A stretch of DNA of 45,784 nucleotides from Zunongwangia pacifica (GCF_023499215.1 NZ_JAKHSK010000038.1:1-45784); one strand, 5' to 3'. Shown: positions 17,757 to 30,771, numbered from the stretch's first letter. The notes: a model not told the origin generated them from the sequence alone. Program-made: numbers and translations.

Positions 17757-18353
17757 ATGATGGATACCTGCATAGATTATAGTGAACAAGTAGAAACCCT
17801 ACTGAAAGAAGTCATCGTTTCAGACACAGATCGGGAAATACTAAAAACGTTCGGCACCATTAAGGAACTGAAAAAAGGAGAACTTTTTCTTGAAAAATTT
17901 GCACCAAGCAATAAGTTTGGATTTATTATAAAAGGCAGCATTTATTCTTACGATATCGATAAGAGCGGAGAAAAAAGGGTGACCGGATTTTATTTTCCAC
18001 CCAATAAAAATACCCTTATCGATTACCAAAGCTACATTAACGAAGAGGCCATTAGCCAATGGTATGAATGCTTTGAAGATACCGTTATGATCTCTTTTAG
18101 CAACGTTAGATTTAATGAACTTTTAGCAAAAGCCCCTAACCTGATCGTGGTGAGGGTAAAATTCGCCGAAGAGAGATACTTTGATTCCTTGAATACCATT
18201 AAATTGCTTCAGGCAAAAAATGCGGCCGATAAAGTAAAAGAGCTAATGCAGCAATCACCTAATATTTTTAAAATATTCCCCTACTCCTATATCGCTTCCT
18301 ATTTGGGGATGCACCGCAATACCTACCGCAGAATCCTGGCCAGGATAACTTAA
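17757..18353 (+). CDS. Crp/Fnr family transcriptional regulator
   Basis: The protein has 198 residues; the ATG pair at 17757/17760 gives MM. The N-terminal effector domain covers about 15-130 (LKKGELFLEKFAPSNKFGFI, GEKRVTGFYFPPNKN). The C-terminal helix-turn-helix is IASYLGMHRNTYRRILARI at about 178-197. This is the short Bacteroidetes Crp-like type whose sensory domain lacks the canonical cAMP-binding residues, and there is no Fe-S cysteine cluster. It stands upstream of the SDR cluster and may regulate it; a TGCACCA-TT-TGGTGCA palindrome in the gap is a possible target. Confidence 0.85.
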   Translation: MMDTCIDYSEQVETLLKEVIVSDTDREILKTFGTIKELKKGELFLEKFAPSNKFGFIIKGSIYSYDIDKSGEKRVTGFYFPPNKNTLIDYQSYINEEAISQWYECFEDTVMISFSNVRFNELLAKAPNLIVVRVKFAEERYFDSLNTIKLLQAKNAADKVKELMQQSPNIFKIFPYSYIASYLGMHRNTYRRILARIT

Positions 18354-18746
18354 AACCGTTAAAAAATAATACTGATTTTAACCAAAATGACATTTAGAAA
18401 ACTAAAACTTCCTTTGCCAAAAATCCTGCACATTCATTCCTAAATAAACAGTGAATATCCCTGCGGAAATTTTACAAATATGCTTCACAAATCGCTGAAG
18501 AAAAACTTCTGGTATTTAGAAAACTTCAGTCTGTATTAGTTTATTATTCAAAGCTTGTATTTTACATTTTAATGCTGCCTCCCGTTTAAGATTTGACTTC
18601 AACTAATTTAAAAATTCAATAAAAAAGCCGCCACGCCTTCTCTAAAATTAAATCAAGCCCGCTTAATACATTATCCATAAAATCGCTGTTATTTTTTTAT
18701 AATATCACCATCAATAACTATAAATTAATCCATTTTCATTAAATAT
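18354..18746. other. Long intergenic region, no gene seen
   Basis: About 390 bases after the Crp-like gene. Very AT-rich, with many stops in all frames and no strong hairpin followed by a T run. Confidence 0.45.
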
Positions 18747-18762
18747 TGCACCATTTGGTGCA
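18747..18762. promoter_or_regulatory. Perfect short palindrome upstream of the SDR gene
   Basis: TGCACCA, TT, TGGTGCA: 7-bp arms with a 2-base centre, 123 bases upstream of the SDR start and GC-rich compared with its surroundings. It resembles a dimer-binding operator. The neighbouring Crp-like regulator is the first candidate, though the sequence is not the E. coli Crp or Fnr consensus. Confidence 0.35.
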
Positions 18763-18885
18763 GCTTGTATCGAATTAATTTTAAAAATTTGTTAGAGTAA
18801 TATTTAGAAATCGATTTTGGGCATTTTAGATGAGATTTACGGTCCGATAGTTCATTCATAATTAGATTGCTGTTATTAATTTAAT

Positions 18886-19662
18886 ATGAAAAACTTAAAA
18901 GATAAAATAATAGTAGTTACGGGAGGAGCTAATGGTATGGGGCGCGAACTCACCATACAGCTGGTTGATAAAGGCACAAAAGTAGTTGCCGTAGATATCG
19001 ACCAAAAGGGCTTAAAAGAGGTGGAAGATTTGCTGGGCAAAGAGCACGTAGCCATACATAAAATAGACTTAACCAACCGGAAAGATGTAGAGACCCTACC
19101 CCAAATGGTGCTCGACCGTTTTGGGGCAGTTGACGGGATTATTAACAACGCAGGGATTATTCACGAGTTTGTAAAGGTAGAAGATTTGAATTATGAGACC
19201 ATTGAACGGGTGATGAACATTAATTTTTATGGTACCCTGAATATGATCAAAACATTCCTTCCGCTGCTGCGAAAACGACCAGAAGCATATATTGCTAATG
19301 TAGCCAGTATGGGTGGTTTTATCCCTTTTCCCGGGCAATCTATTTACAGTGCCTCAAAGGCAGCCGTTAAAATATTGACCGAAGCCCTGTACGGAGAATT
19401 AAAAGATTCCAACATACGTTTTGTACTGGTTTGTCCGCCGGCCGTAGATACCCCTTTAATAGATCAGGCCAAAGACGGTCCTTCCTTCTTACAAGGTGAA
19501 AGCAAGATGAAAAAAATGATGATGGTTACCCCGGAAGAAGTTGTTGATGATGTGGAAAAGTGCATCGAAAAAGGTAAACAAATCAGCTATCCGGGACCGG
19601 CCAAATACGTGAGCTTTATGAGTCGGTTGTTTCCAAAATTAGCAGCTAAAATGAGTGGCTAA
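18886..19662 (+). CDS. Short-chain dehydrogenase/reductase (SDR)
   Basis: The protein has 258 residues and a classical SDR. The cofactor motif is VVTGGANGMGREL (TGxxxGxG). Further landmarks are an acidic residue after the second strand (VAVDID), which favours NAD(H), then INNAGI, the catalytic Ser in VASMGG, and YSASKAA with Tyr and Lys. The C-terminal LFPKLAAKMSG tail resembles SDRs acting on lipophilic substrates. The actual substrate is unknown. It is followed by a small membrane protein and a second, broken SDR, which suggests a lost or shrinking oxidoreductase cluster. Confidence 0.9.
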   Translation: MKNLKDKIIVVTGGANGMGRELTIQLVDKGTKVVAVDIDQKGLKEVEDLLGKEHVAIHKIDLTNRKDVETLPQMVLDRFGAVDGIINNAGIIHEFVKVEDLNYETIERVMNINFYGTLNMIKTFLPLLRKRPEAYIANVASMGGFIPFPGQSIYSASKAAVKILTEALYGELKDSNIRFVLVCPPAVDTPLIDQAKDGPSFLQGESKMKKMMMVTPEEVVDDVEKCIEKGKQISYPGPAKYVSFMSRLFPKLAAKMSG

Positions 19663-19737
19663 TTGCCACGCGACAGCGCAAAGAGTACACTTTAATTCAC
19701 AAAATTTAAATCATTTAATGCTTCAGCTTATTTAATT

Positions 19738-20079
19738 ATGGAAAATCATTCGCATCCCAAAACAAAATGGCATCACTATATATGGGCGTTTTTAGCCGGT
19801 ATTTGTCTAATTAATACCTTACCCCATTTTATTAATGGCATTATTGGGAATAACTTTCCATCAGCATTTGCCGATCCGCCGGGAGAAGGATTATCCTCAC
19901 CCGAGTATAATATCCTTTGGGCAATGATCAATTTTATCCTGGGGTATCTATTTCTGCATTTAGGAAAAGTAACAAAAAGCCAAAACAAGTTTCTCAAAAT
20001 CATTTTTATCACAGGTTGCTGGGTAATGGCCTTTTTCTTAGCCTATTATTTTGGTGGCATTATGAGTAAGTACCAATAG
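19738..20079 (+). CDS. Small conserved integral membrane protein of unknown function
   Basis: The protein has 113 residues and three predicted membrane segments (about 12-30, 56-76, 86-107). A loop after the first carries a dense motif, LPHFINGIIGNNFP followed by FADPPGEGLSSPEYN, rich in Gly, Pro and Asn. I recall similar uncharacterised proteins with this PHF..G..G..FP...PPG.GLSSP pattern, but no function is assigned to them. The His-rich N-terminus (MENHSHPKTKWHH) is notable. It lies 75 bases after the SDR and in the same direction, so co-transcription is possible. Confidence 0.7.
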   Translation: MENHSHPKTKWHHYIWAFLAGICLINTLPHFINGIIGNNFPSAFADPPGEGLSSPEYNILWAMINFILGYLFLHLGKVTKSQNKFLKIIFITGCWVMAFFLAYYFGGIMSKYQ

Positions 20080-20259
20080 CATTCTAAAACCCCAAACATT
20101 TATAGCCACTTCAGAAACGTCTTTAAAAACTAAAATTAAAAGTAAATATCACTATGTAAAATTAGATTCTCGTTTTAGGTAAAATTCTATGATATGAAGT
20201 CCCGCCTGCTTTTATAGCTGCAGTAAAAACAAGCAACTAGCGGAGTGCCAAGGTTTAGA

Positions 20260-20292
20260 GGATGGCCAAGTGCGGTATTTTGCCATCCGCAC
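20260..20292. ncRNA. Overlapping inverted repeats with pseudoknot potential
   Basis: Within the 414-base gap before the second SDR, GGATGGC (20260-20266) can pair with GCCATCC (20282-20288), while GTGCGG (20270-20275) can pair with CCGCAC (20287-20292). The stems interlock and share two C, the layout of an H-type pseudoknot or two alternative hairpins. The patch is much richer in GC than its surroundings. No known RNA family is recognised; this is a candidate only. The rest of 20080-20493 holds no gene. Confidence 0.3.
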
Positions 20293-20472
20293 GATGTGAG
20301 GTTGTATATTTTCAACAGCTTAAAAAACCTATCGTTTCATAAGCGGGCCGGGCTTCTTTTATTTCCTCTGGGTATTTGTAGAACGAGGACGGTATAAACT
20401 AACAGTGCGGTTGGCCAATACAAAACCCACAGTGGTTTTAATGTTGAATGACAAGAAAATAACGTAAACAAA

Positions 20473-20480
20473 TAAATTTG
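20473..20480 (+). promoter_or_regulatory. Candidate -7 box of the second SDR gene
   Basis: TAAATTTG matches TAnnTTTG, 13 bases before the ATG at 20494. The short distance leaves little leader. Confidence 0.3.
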
Positions 20481-20493
20481 AGATTCTAAATAT

Positions 20494-21243
20494 ATGGAAA
20501 AATTAATGCAAGGAAAGGCCGGATTGATTTCCGGTGCCGGTTCTGGAATTGGCAAAGCAAGCGCCAAACTTTTTGCAGCCGAAGGAGCTAAGGTAGTCGT
20601 ATCAGACATTAATGAAGAAAGCGGTAAACAAACTGTAAGTGAAATTATAGATGCGGGAGGTGAGGCGATATTCTTTAAATGTGATGTTAGCAATGAAGAG
20701 CAGGTAAAAGCACTTGTAGACAAGGTGGTGGACACTTACGGAAAAATTGACTTTGCGCATAATAATGCCGGGATGAGTCCCAATCATGCCCCTATAGCCG
20801 AAAGCGAGTCTGAAAATTGGCACCGGGTTATTAAAGTAAACCTGGATTCGGTGTACTATGCACTGAAGTACGAAATTCGGGCGATGCTTAAAACCGGTGG
20901 GGGAGCCATTGTTAATACTTCTTCTGGGGCAGGACACATTGGTTTACCGGGGATTTCTTCTTATGTTGCTTCTAAACATGGTGTAAACGGGCTTACCAAA
21001 ACTGTGGCGAAGGAATATGCCAGGCAGAACATACGGGTCAACTCGGTGTGCCCGGGCCAGACATAGACCCCTATGCTGATGGAGTCTATGGGTAACCATC
21101 CAGAACAAGTTGCCGATACCATCCCTATGGGCCGCCTGGGTAAACCCGAAGAGCAAGCCTACACCGCACTTTGGCTTTGTTCTGACAAGGCATCATTTAT
21201 AACAGGACGCAATATTATTGTAGATGGCGGTCAGATTGGATAG
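20494..21243 (+). pseudogene. SDR oxidoreductase interrupted by an in-frame amber codon
   Basis: Read through, the frame gives a complete classical SDR of 249 codons before the final stop. It has ISGAGSGIGKAS for cofactor binding, NNAGMSP, TSSGAGH, YVASKHG with Tyr and Lys, NSVCPGQT, and the family end KASFITGRNIIVDGGQIG. A TAG at 21064-21066 follows VCPGQT and precedes TPMLMES, exactly in frame and with no indel. One base change from a sense codon explains it. The truncated 190-residue product would keep the catalytic residues but lose the C-terminal dimer and substrate region. It could be a recent pseudogene, a sequencing error, or less likely a suppressed stop. Confidence 0.85.
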
Positions 21244-21386
21244 TGGGTTATAACTGTACCATCATTATAAATAGAAAACTATTTAGAGTACTAAAATGAG
21301 CCTTGGGATAATTATTAATAAGGATCATTCTTATTACACTGCTATTAATTGATTTGAGGTTATACATAAAAAATAAAACCTTCAAA
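21244..21386. other. Intergenic sequence after the SDR pseudogene
   Basis: No gene is visible. The region leads into the dispersed repeat copy at 21387-21500. Confidence 0.4.
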
Positions 21387-21500
21387 AGTAAACAACCTTA
21401 GAAACAAGCCCAGCAGACGTTTATTAGAAAATTATTTTTATTTAAAGGCATCCCTATAATTATCAGGATCGAAACATGTAATCTCGATTATCGAGTAAAT
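21387..21500. repeat. Dispersed intergenic repeat, copy 1
   Basis: Aligns with 35395-35481 in the same orientation. Both begin AGTAAAC, share TTATTAGAAAATTATTTTT and AGGCATCCCTAT, and end ATTATCG-GTAAAT. This copy carries about 25 extra bases before the last block. It is non-coding and not a recognised IS end. Confidence 0.6.
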
Positions 21501-21577
21501 AATGCCGACCTGATTATTTAAAGATCATTTTAAACCAACGAGGTTTAACGGTTAATTTTCATGTTAGCCACAAACAA

Positions 21578-21616
21578 AAAAACCACTTAATTGTTTAATA
21601 CAATGAAGTGGTTTTT
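21578..21616. terminator. Terminator of the GH95-GH2 operon
   Basis: AAAAACCACTT and AAGTGGTTTTT pair over a 17-base loop that itself contains ATTG/CAAT. T runs on both strands make it potentially bidirectional. It lies just beyond the GH2 stop. Confidence 0.75.
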
Positions 21617-21653
21617 TTATAGAATATTTTAAATGGTATTAGAAATAACCAAT

Positions 21654-24794
<3,141 letters not shown>

Positions 24795-24810
24795 TTAAGT
24801 GATTTTAAAA

Positions 24811-27303
24811 TTAATGTTTTTGGGCTGAATATGATTTGATGACTTCGATTTCTTGAGCTTTAATTGAATAAGATTTTCCTTTAGTGGCTTTAAAAATATT
24901 AAGGTAATAGCCTTCTGATTTACGGGTTGTAAAATCTATCTTCTCAATGTCCAACGGCACATCTGTGCGTAGGATACATTCGCCGTTTTGCGATGCCTTT
25001 ATAGTAGCTGTTTTCAACTTACCTTCTTCCCATCGCACGCTTATTTCAAAACCTCCACGGGCTTTCAGGCCTTTCACCTCACCCTTGCTCCAATCATCGG
25101 GCAAAGCAGGCAAAAGATGTAATTCTCCCAAATGGCTTTGAAGCAACATCTCGGCAATACCGGCAGTAGCGCCAAAATTTCCATCAATCTGAAACGGCGG
25201 ATGTCCACAAAAAAGATTGGGATACGTCCCCCCCGAACTTGACATTTCAACACTATAACTTTGGGTAGGCTTTAGAAGGTTCTCAAGCAATTTATACGCC
25301 CGGTTTCCATCCTTAAGACGAGCCCAAAAATTAATCTTCCAGGCCAAAGACCATCCGGTACCTACATCTGTTCTAACATTTAGCGATTTACGAGCGGCTT
25401 CGGCAAGCCCGGGAGTAGTGAGCGGATCGATTGCGTTATCGGGATGTAAGGCAAACAAATGCGATACATGGCGGTGGGTGGTATCAATCTCTATAAATTC
25501 ACGGCTCCATTCCATCAAGCGGCCATCTTCACCAATTTTGGTTTTTGCCAAATGAGTTAGCGCATTTTCAATCGTTGGCAAAATGGGATTTGAATCATTA
25601 AGTTCCCTTGCAGCCTGTAAAACTTTAGTAAATAATCCTGAAATGATTTGCTGATCATGAGCTGGCCCCATAGATATGGAAACTACAGAACCATCTGGAG
25701 CAATAAACTTATTTTCAGGTGAAGTTGAAGGACCAGAAACCAGTTTTCCTGTTTGTGGATCTTCTACCAGCCAATCCAGATAAAAACGTGCAGACTCAAG
25801 CATTAGGGGATAAATACGTTTTAAATAATCCTCATCCTGTGTAAACTGATAATGATCCCAAAGCTGTTGACACAGCCAGCCGCTTCCTGCCACATACATG
25901 CCCCAGCTTATGCCTTCGCCCGGAGAGGTAAACCCCCATAGGTTTGTAGCCGTCTGCGTTACCCAACCCGGTGCATCATACTGTTCCTTGGCGGTAAGCG
26001 TACCAGGTTTTTTTAAAGATTCAACCAAATTGGTAAGCGGACCAAAACAGGTAGAAAGATTGGTCACATCTGCAGGCCAATAATTCATTTGCAGATTGAT
26101 ATTAGTGTGATAATCGCAATTCCAGGGTGCCTGAATTTTGTTATTCCACAAACCCTGTAAATTTGCGGGTAGCGATCCTTCACGTGAGGAAGAAAGCAAT
26201 AAATACCTGCCGTACTGAAAATACAATTGCTGCAAGTATAAATCGCCCGGATTCTGTAAGCGAATGTTAGTAGGAATAGTGTCTTTTTGAACTTCAGAAA
26301 GTTTTAATTCCACCTTATTGAACAGAGTTTTGTAATCCTCCTGATGGCGTTCCAAAAGCTTTTCATACGAAAAATCTGAAGCTTTCTCAAGTTGCTCTAA
26401 CGTAGTTTGAAACGGGGCTGCACCTTCATATTTAGGTAACTCCTGCTTGTAATCGGTTCCGGCAGAAAGAATTAACGTTACCTCATCGGCATCTTTTATA
26501 CTTAAAGAACCGTTTTTATAAACTACACTCCCACCCTTGTTCAGCGCTTTTAGACGAGCCGCATAAATCATGCCCTCACCACCATTTCCGTCACTCAGGC
26601 TTCCGGTCATTAAAAGATGATCGTTCTCATTTTTGGTTTTAAATCGCTCTTTACGGGTAAGGCTGGTTTTAAAACTAAGACCTCCTTTTTTGTCAGCCTT
26701 AAAATGCATTACCAAAACCCGATCGGGATAGCTCGAAAAAATCTCCCGTGTAAATGTATTCCCATCCTGAGTATAGGAGATTTTAATAAGTCCCTCACGT
26801 AGGTCTAATTCTCGTGTGTAGTTTGAAAAGGAATTTTTCGATTCAAAATCAAAATACAAATCCCCCAAACTTTGATACGAACCGTATTGCGGACCGGCAG
26901 TTCCCGGCCCCAAACACACCTGAGTTTTTTTAGTCAACTCATTTGCTTCCGCATATTTACCTTCAAAAAGAAGCCGTCTTATTTCTCCCAGACTTTCAGC
27001 AGCTTCAGGATTGTTGCTTTGCTGCCAGCTGCCAGACCACAGTGTTTTTTCATTAAGCTGAATACGCTCGCGATCTACCCCTCCATAAACCATTGCCCCT
27101 AAAAAACCGTTACCTATTGGCAAGGCTTTTAGCCATTCTGCATCATTAGTCCAGGGATCTGAAATATCGGCAACAGACACATCTGCCGGTTTATCGTACC
27201 ATAATTTTAGATTACCAGATGTTTTTTTATCGCCACTTTCTGAGCAGGAAATACTGCAAATAAAAAGGAAAAAACTACCTACGATTTGGAGGTGTCGAAA
27301 CAT
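24811..27303 (-). CDS. GH95 alpha-1,2-L-fucosidase, lipoprotein
   Basis: The protein has 830 residues. A lipoprotein signal ends at ICSISC (Cys20). It starts LKLWYDKPA and [15 protein letters not shown], the GH95 N-terminal beta domain, then an (alpha/alpha)6 barrel. Residues known from Bifidobacterium AfcA are present: the Asn pair in [14 protein letters not shown] (Asn401, Asn403), the acid Glu530 in [10 protein letters not shown], and Asp707 in [14 protein letters not shown]. This inverting family removes terminal alpha-1,2-fucose from galactose, but some members act on alpha-L-galactosides, so the sugar is not certain. It leads a two-gene operon with GH2. No SusC/SusD or regulator is adjacent. 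Confidence 0.92.
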   Translation of the reverse strand: MFRHLQIVGSFFLFICSISCSESGDKKTSGNLKLWYDKPADVSVADISDPWTNDAEWLKALPIGNGFLGAMVYGGVDRERIQLNEKTLWSGSWQQSNNPEAAESLGEIRRLLFEGKYAEANELTKKTQVCLGPGTAGPQYGSYQSLGDLYFDFESKNSFSNYTRELDLREGLIKISYTQDGNTFTREIFSSYPDRVLVMHFKADKKGGLSFKTSLTRKERFKTKNENDHLLMTGSLSDGNGGEGMIYAARLKALNKGGSVVYKNGSLSIKDADEVTLILSAGTDYKQELPKYEGAAPFQTTLEQLEKASDFSYEKLLERHQEDYKTLFNKVELKLSEVQKDTIPTNIRLQNPGDLYLQQLYFQYGRYLLLSSSREGSLPANLQGLWNNKIQAPWNCDYHTNINLQMNYWPADVTNLSTCFGPLTNLVESLKKPGTLTAKEQYDAPGWVTQTATNLWGFTSPGEGISWGMYVAGSGWLCQQLWDHYQFTQDEDYLKRIYPLMLESARFYLDWLVEDPQTGKLVSGPSTSPENKFIAPDGSVVSISMGPAHDQQIISGLFTKVLQAARELNDSNPILPTIENALTHLAKTKIGEDGRLMEWSREFIEIDTTHRHVSHLFALHPDNAIDPLTTPGLAEAARKSLNVRTDVGTGWSLAWKINFWARLKDGNRAYKLLENLLKPTQSYSVEMSSSGGTYPNLFCGHPPFQIDGNFGATAGIAEMLLQSHLGELHLLPALPDDWSKGEVKGLKARGGFEISVRWEEGKLKTATIKASQNGECILRTDVPLDIEKIDFTTRKSEGYYLNIFKATKGKSYSIKAQEIEVIKSYSAQKH

Positions 27304-27323
27304 ATTGAAAGATTATAAGCTCT

Positions 27324-27331
27324 CAAAAATA
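27324..27331 (-). promoter_or_regulatory. Candidate -7 box of the GH95-GH2 operon
   Basis: On the minus strand this reads TATTTTTG (TAnnTTTG), 20 bases before the GH95 ATG. No standard upstream TTG was found. The rest of 27332-27580 has no gene. Confidence 0.3.
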
Positions 27332-27579
27332 TCTGAATATTTAACTATTCTCTTCTCCTTTATTTGCTATTACTCATACTTTTATTGCAATTCTTCATTA
27401 AAAATCATTTCATATAGAATGTTCGCCATGAAACTAAACTTAAACTATTCATTTTAGATAGTTTGCGCTGTAAATGATTAATCACCCAGAATTATTAAAC
27501 TCATTTTAGGCTCACCAATCCTGATACTATATTCCTATTTTAATTTTAACTTCTTTCTTATTACAAAGCAGAAATATAG

Positions 27580-27609
27580 AAAAGGCTACTTTATTTAAAG
27601 CAGCCTTTA
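27580..27609. terminator. Terminator of the heavy-metal efflux operon
   Basis: AAAGGCT-A-CTTT and AAAG-C-AGCCTTT form an 11-bp stem with one internal mismatch and a short loop. On the minus strand it is followed by a T-rich tail. It lies 47 bases beyond the CzcA-like stop. Confidence 0.75.
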
Positions 27610-27655
27610 CATTAAACAATTATGATGAAATATATCCTCAAAATCAACTAAAACT

Positions 27656-30600
27656 TTATTTCTTCTCCCCTTTCCTTCTATAAAACAAATAAAAGATCTG
27701 TGGTAGTACTGTAAATGATAACAACATACAGATTAGTAATCCCCCTACGATCATAATTGCGAGTGGTTTTTGTACTTCAGACCCCATTCCATTGGAAAGC
27801 GCTGCGGGTAACAATCCTAAAGAACCCATTAAAGCAATCATAATTACCGGACGTATTCTGCTATATACTCCTTCAGAAATTGCTTTTTTTAACGGCATAT
27901 GTTCTAAGTTTTCTTTCATCACAGCTACCAGAATAATTCCGTCAATGGTACAAACTCCGAAGAGAATAATAAACCCAATTCCTGCGGAAATTCCGAAAAT
28001 GGTTCCGGTTAGCCAAAGCGAGATAAAACCGCCAATAAAAGCAAACGAAAGCGTAGAAATACAAATAATGGTATCTTTTATATTTCCAAAATTCATATAG
28101 AGTAAGAATACTATTAGTAATAGTACAGCAGGGACAATATAACTCAGCTGTTTGGTAGCTCGTTCTTTACTTTCAAACTCACCGGCCCATTCCACTTTGG
28201 TGTTTTCAGGGAAATTGATTTCTTCATCGACGGCTTTTTGTGCATCGGCAATGGTACTTCCTAAATCCCTTCCGTCGATACTAAAGCCAATCCCGGTGTA
28301 GCGGCTGCTGCCTTCCCGATAAATAAATGCAGGGCCGGTTTTAAACTCGATGTTGGCGATATCTTTAAGCGGAACTTTTTTTCCGTCTAATGTTGGGATT
28401 AAAATATTACCAATTTCTTCTTCGCTATCCCGATAGGCTTTTTCAAACCGAATTTGCAGATCAAATTTACGTTCATCTTCGTAAAAATAAGAGGCTGTTT
28501 TTCCACCAATGGCCATCTCGATCACAGCCTGGGCATCTTCGGTACTTACAGCGTATTGCGCCATTTTATTTTCCTGAAGACTAATGCGCAACTCGGGTAA
28601 TCCAATGTTTTTATAGACGAGTACATCGGTAATTCCTTCAATTTTACTAATGGTTTTGGCCACTTTATTGGCTTGTTCTTCCATCTGGAACAGGTTGTCG
28701 CCAAATATTTTGATTACCAGCGAGCTTTTTACTCCGGCAACAAATTCTTCCACATTATCCTGAATGGGCTGACTGAAGCCGAAGGTGATTCCTTTAAATT
28801 CTGAAAGGCTGTCTTTCATTTCGGCAATCAATTCGTCTTTGTCTAAATCACGGTTCCATTCGTCTTGTGGTTTTAGCTGAATATGAAATTCATTATTAAA
28901 AAATCCCGTAGGATCAGTTCCATCGTTGGGTCGCCCGGTTTGGTTCAACACAAATTTCACTTCTTCAAATTGGCGTAATTTGGCTTTTATTTTTTTACCG
29001 GTTTTTACCGATTCTTCTAAGCTTACGCTGTTGGGTAGCGTGGCTCGAATGTAAACGGCACCTTCGTTTAACTGCGGAATAAATTCTGTTCCATAATTCA
29101 TAATTTTAAAAATACAGAGCGCAAAGATTGCAGCGAAAACGGCCAATGTTAGCCTTCTGTGTTTGGTGGTGAATGAAAATAACCTGAAAATATTTCCGCG
29201 GAAAAAATTAACCACAGGATTGTTTTTGGGTGAAATGTGTTTTTTTAAGAGCACTTTGCACATTGCCGGCACAAAAGTTAAGCTAAGCAACAGCGATCCC
29301 ATAAGCGCATATCCTAAAGTATAGGCGAGTGGGGTAAACATTTTTCCTTCTACCTTCTGAAATGAAAAAATGGGAGAGAGCGCAATAATTAAGATAAGCT
29401 GGGCAAAGAAAATATGTGGGGCTACTTTGCTCACATTTTTCCGAATAAGATCGGTTTTGGAGATTTTATTATAACGCTCAATCCCTAATTGGGCCGATTT
29501 TTCTTCTAATTTTACATAAACGGCTTCTACAATTACCAGTGTTCCTTCCAGTAACAATCCAAAATCGAGTGCGCCCATAGAAATTAGGTTGGCAGGCATT
29601 CCCTGAATGCGCAACAACGTAATACTGAACAAAAATGAAAGCGGAATAATTAAGGCTACGGTTACTGTAGTTCTCCAGTTAAAAAGGAAAACCAGAACGA
29701 TAAGTGAAACCAGTACAATCCCTTCGACCAGGTTTTTGCTTACGGTTTTTACGGTTGAATTAACGAGCTCGGTGCGATCGATAAAGGGTTTTATCTGAAC
29801 ATCTTTGGGTAAAATCCGTTCGTTTAATTCAGTAATCTTATCTTTTAAGCGTTCGATAACTTCGGCAGGATTTTCTCCACGAAGCATTACTACAATTCCT
29901 TCTACCAGATCATCTTCATCATCTAAACTTACCTGTCCTAATCTTGGTTTTGCGGTTAATTCAACCTTGGCTACGTTTTTCACCAAAACCGGGGTTTGGT
30001 GGTGGGTAGTGATCAGGGTATTTTCAATATCTTCGATACTGGTTAAAAGGCCTACACCACGTACTACATAGGCTTGCTGCCCTTTCTGGATCATATCGCC
30101 ACCTACGTTGATGTTGCTTTTGGTGATGGCTTCGTAAATATCGAGCGGTGTAAGATCGTATTGTTCTAAGGCGGTTGGGTTAACCTGAATTTGATAGGTT
30201 TTTTCTTCGCCACCAAAACTTTGTACATCTGATATTCCGGGAACGGCCAACAGTTCGCGTTCGATTACCCATTCCTGAATTGCAGAAAGTTCCTTAATAG
30301 GCCGTTCACTGTCGATTACATACCTGAAAATTTCTCCCGTAGCACCATAAGGCGGATCAATTTCCGCATCGGTTCCTTCGGGTAAATCTACGCCTTGCAA
30401 GCGGTTGGCGGCATATTGCTGCGCGTAAAAATCTTCTACATCGTCTTCAAAAATAATGGTCACTACCGATAACCCAAAAAGTGATATGGAACGCACATCT
30501 GACTTTCTGGGGATGGTGTTCATCTTTTTCATTATGGGTAAAGTGACAAATTTCTCTACCTCCTCGGCACTTCGTCCGGGCCATTGGGTAATAATCCTTG

Positions 30601-30748
30601 CGCGGGTATTGGTTACATCGGGAAAGGCTTCAATAGGCGTGTGGATGTAACTGTAAATCCCGATAACGGCCAGTAAACCGGTTAAGAAAAAAACAATGAG
30701 CGTGTTTTTTAACGAAAAGGAAACCAGTGCATTGGTGAATTTTTCCAT
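27656..30748 (-). CDS. Heavy-metal efflux RND transporter, CzcA/CusA-like (HME family)
   Basis: The protein has 1030 residues. The N-terminal helix is followed by IEAFPDVTN, typical of HME-RND pumps, and the second half has GTEFIPQLNEGAVYIRATLP. In TM4 the CzcA motif D-F-G-x5-D reads DFGLLLEGTLVIVE: Asp395 is kept, the second Asp is Glu401, and the third acid Glu408 is kept. The metal cannot be read with confidence; Co/Zn/Cd or Cu/Ag are both possible. It is the last gene of an operon that also encodes its adaptor, outer-membrane channel and a two-component system, so metal-induced expression is very likely. Confidence 0.92.
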   Translation of the reverse strand: MEKFTNALVSFSLKNTLIVFFLTGLLAVIGIYSYIHTPIEAFPDVTNTRARIITQWPGRSAEEVEKFVTLPIMKKMNTIPRKSDVRSISLFGLSVVTIIFEDDVEDFYAQQYAANRLQGVDLPEGTDAEIDPPYGATGEIFRYVIDSERPIKELSAIQEWVIERELLAVPGISDVQSFGGEEKTYQIQVNPTALEQYDLTPLDIYEAITKSNINVGGDMIQKGQQAYVVRGVGLLTSIEDIENTLITTHHQTPVLVKNVAKVELTAKPRLGQVSLDDEDDLVEGIVVMLRGENPAEVIERLKDKITELNERILPKDVQIKPFIDRTELVNSTVKTVSKNLVEGIVLVSLIVLVFLFNWRTTVTVALIIPLSFLFSITLLRIQGMPANLISMGALDFGLLLEGTLVIVEAVYVKLEEKSAQLGIERYNKISKTDLIRKNVSKVAPHIFFAQLILIIALSPIFSFQKVEGKMFTPLAYTLGYALMGSLLLSLTFVPAMCKVLLKKHISPKNNPVVNFFRGNIFRLFSFTTKHRRLTLAVFAAIFALCIFKIMNYGTEFIPQLNEGAVYIRATLPNSVSLEESVKTGKKIKAKLRQFEEVKFVLNQTGRPNDGTDPTGFFNNEFHIQLKPQDEWNRDLDKDELIAEMKDSLSEFKGITFGFSQPIQDNVEEFVAGVKSSLVIKIFGDNLFQMEEQANKVAKTISKIEGITDVLVYKNIGLPELRISLQENKMAQYAVSTEDAQAVIEMAIGGKTASYFYEDERKFDLQIRFEKAYRDSEEEIGNILIPTLDGKKVPLKDIANIEFKTGPAFIYREGSSRYTGIGFSIDGRDLGSTIADAQKAVDEEINFPENTKVEWAGEFESKERATKQLSYIVPAVLLLIVFLLYMNFGNIKDTIICISTLSFAFIGGFISLWLTGTIFGISAGIGFIILFGVCTIDGIILVAVMKENLEHMPLKKAISEGVYSRIRPVIMIALMGSLGLLPAALSNGMGSEVQKPLAIMIVGGLLICMLLSFTVLPQIFYLFYRRKGEKK

Positions 30749-30771
30749 ACTATTTTATTGAATCTGGTGGT

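Noticed and set aside
20080-20493. Possible tRNA or known riboswitch in the gap before the second SDR
   Set aside because: No T-arm consensus, acceptor pairing or recognised riboswitch core could be found; only the interlocked inverted repeats are supported.
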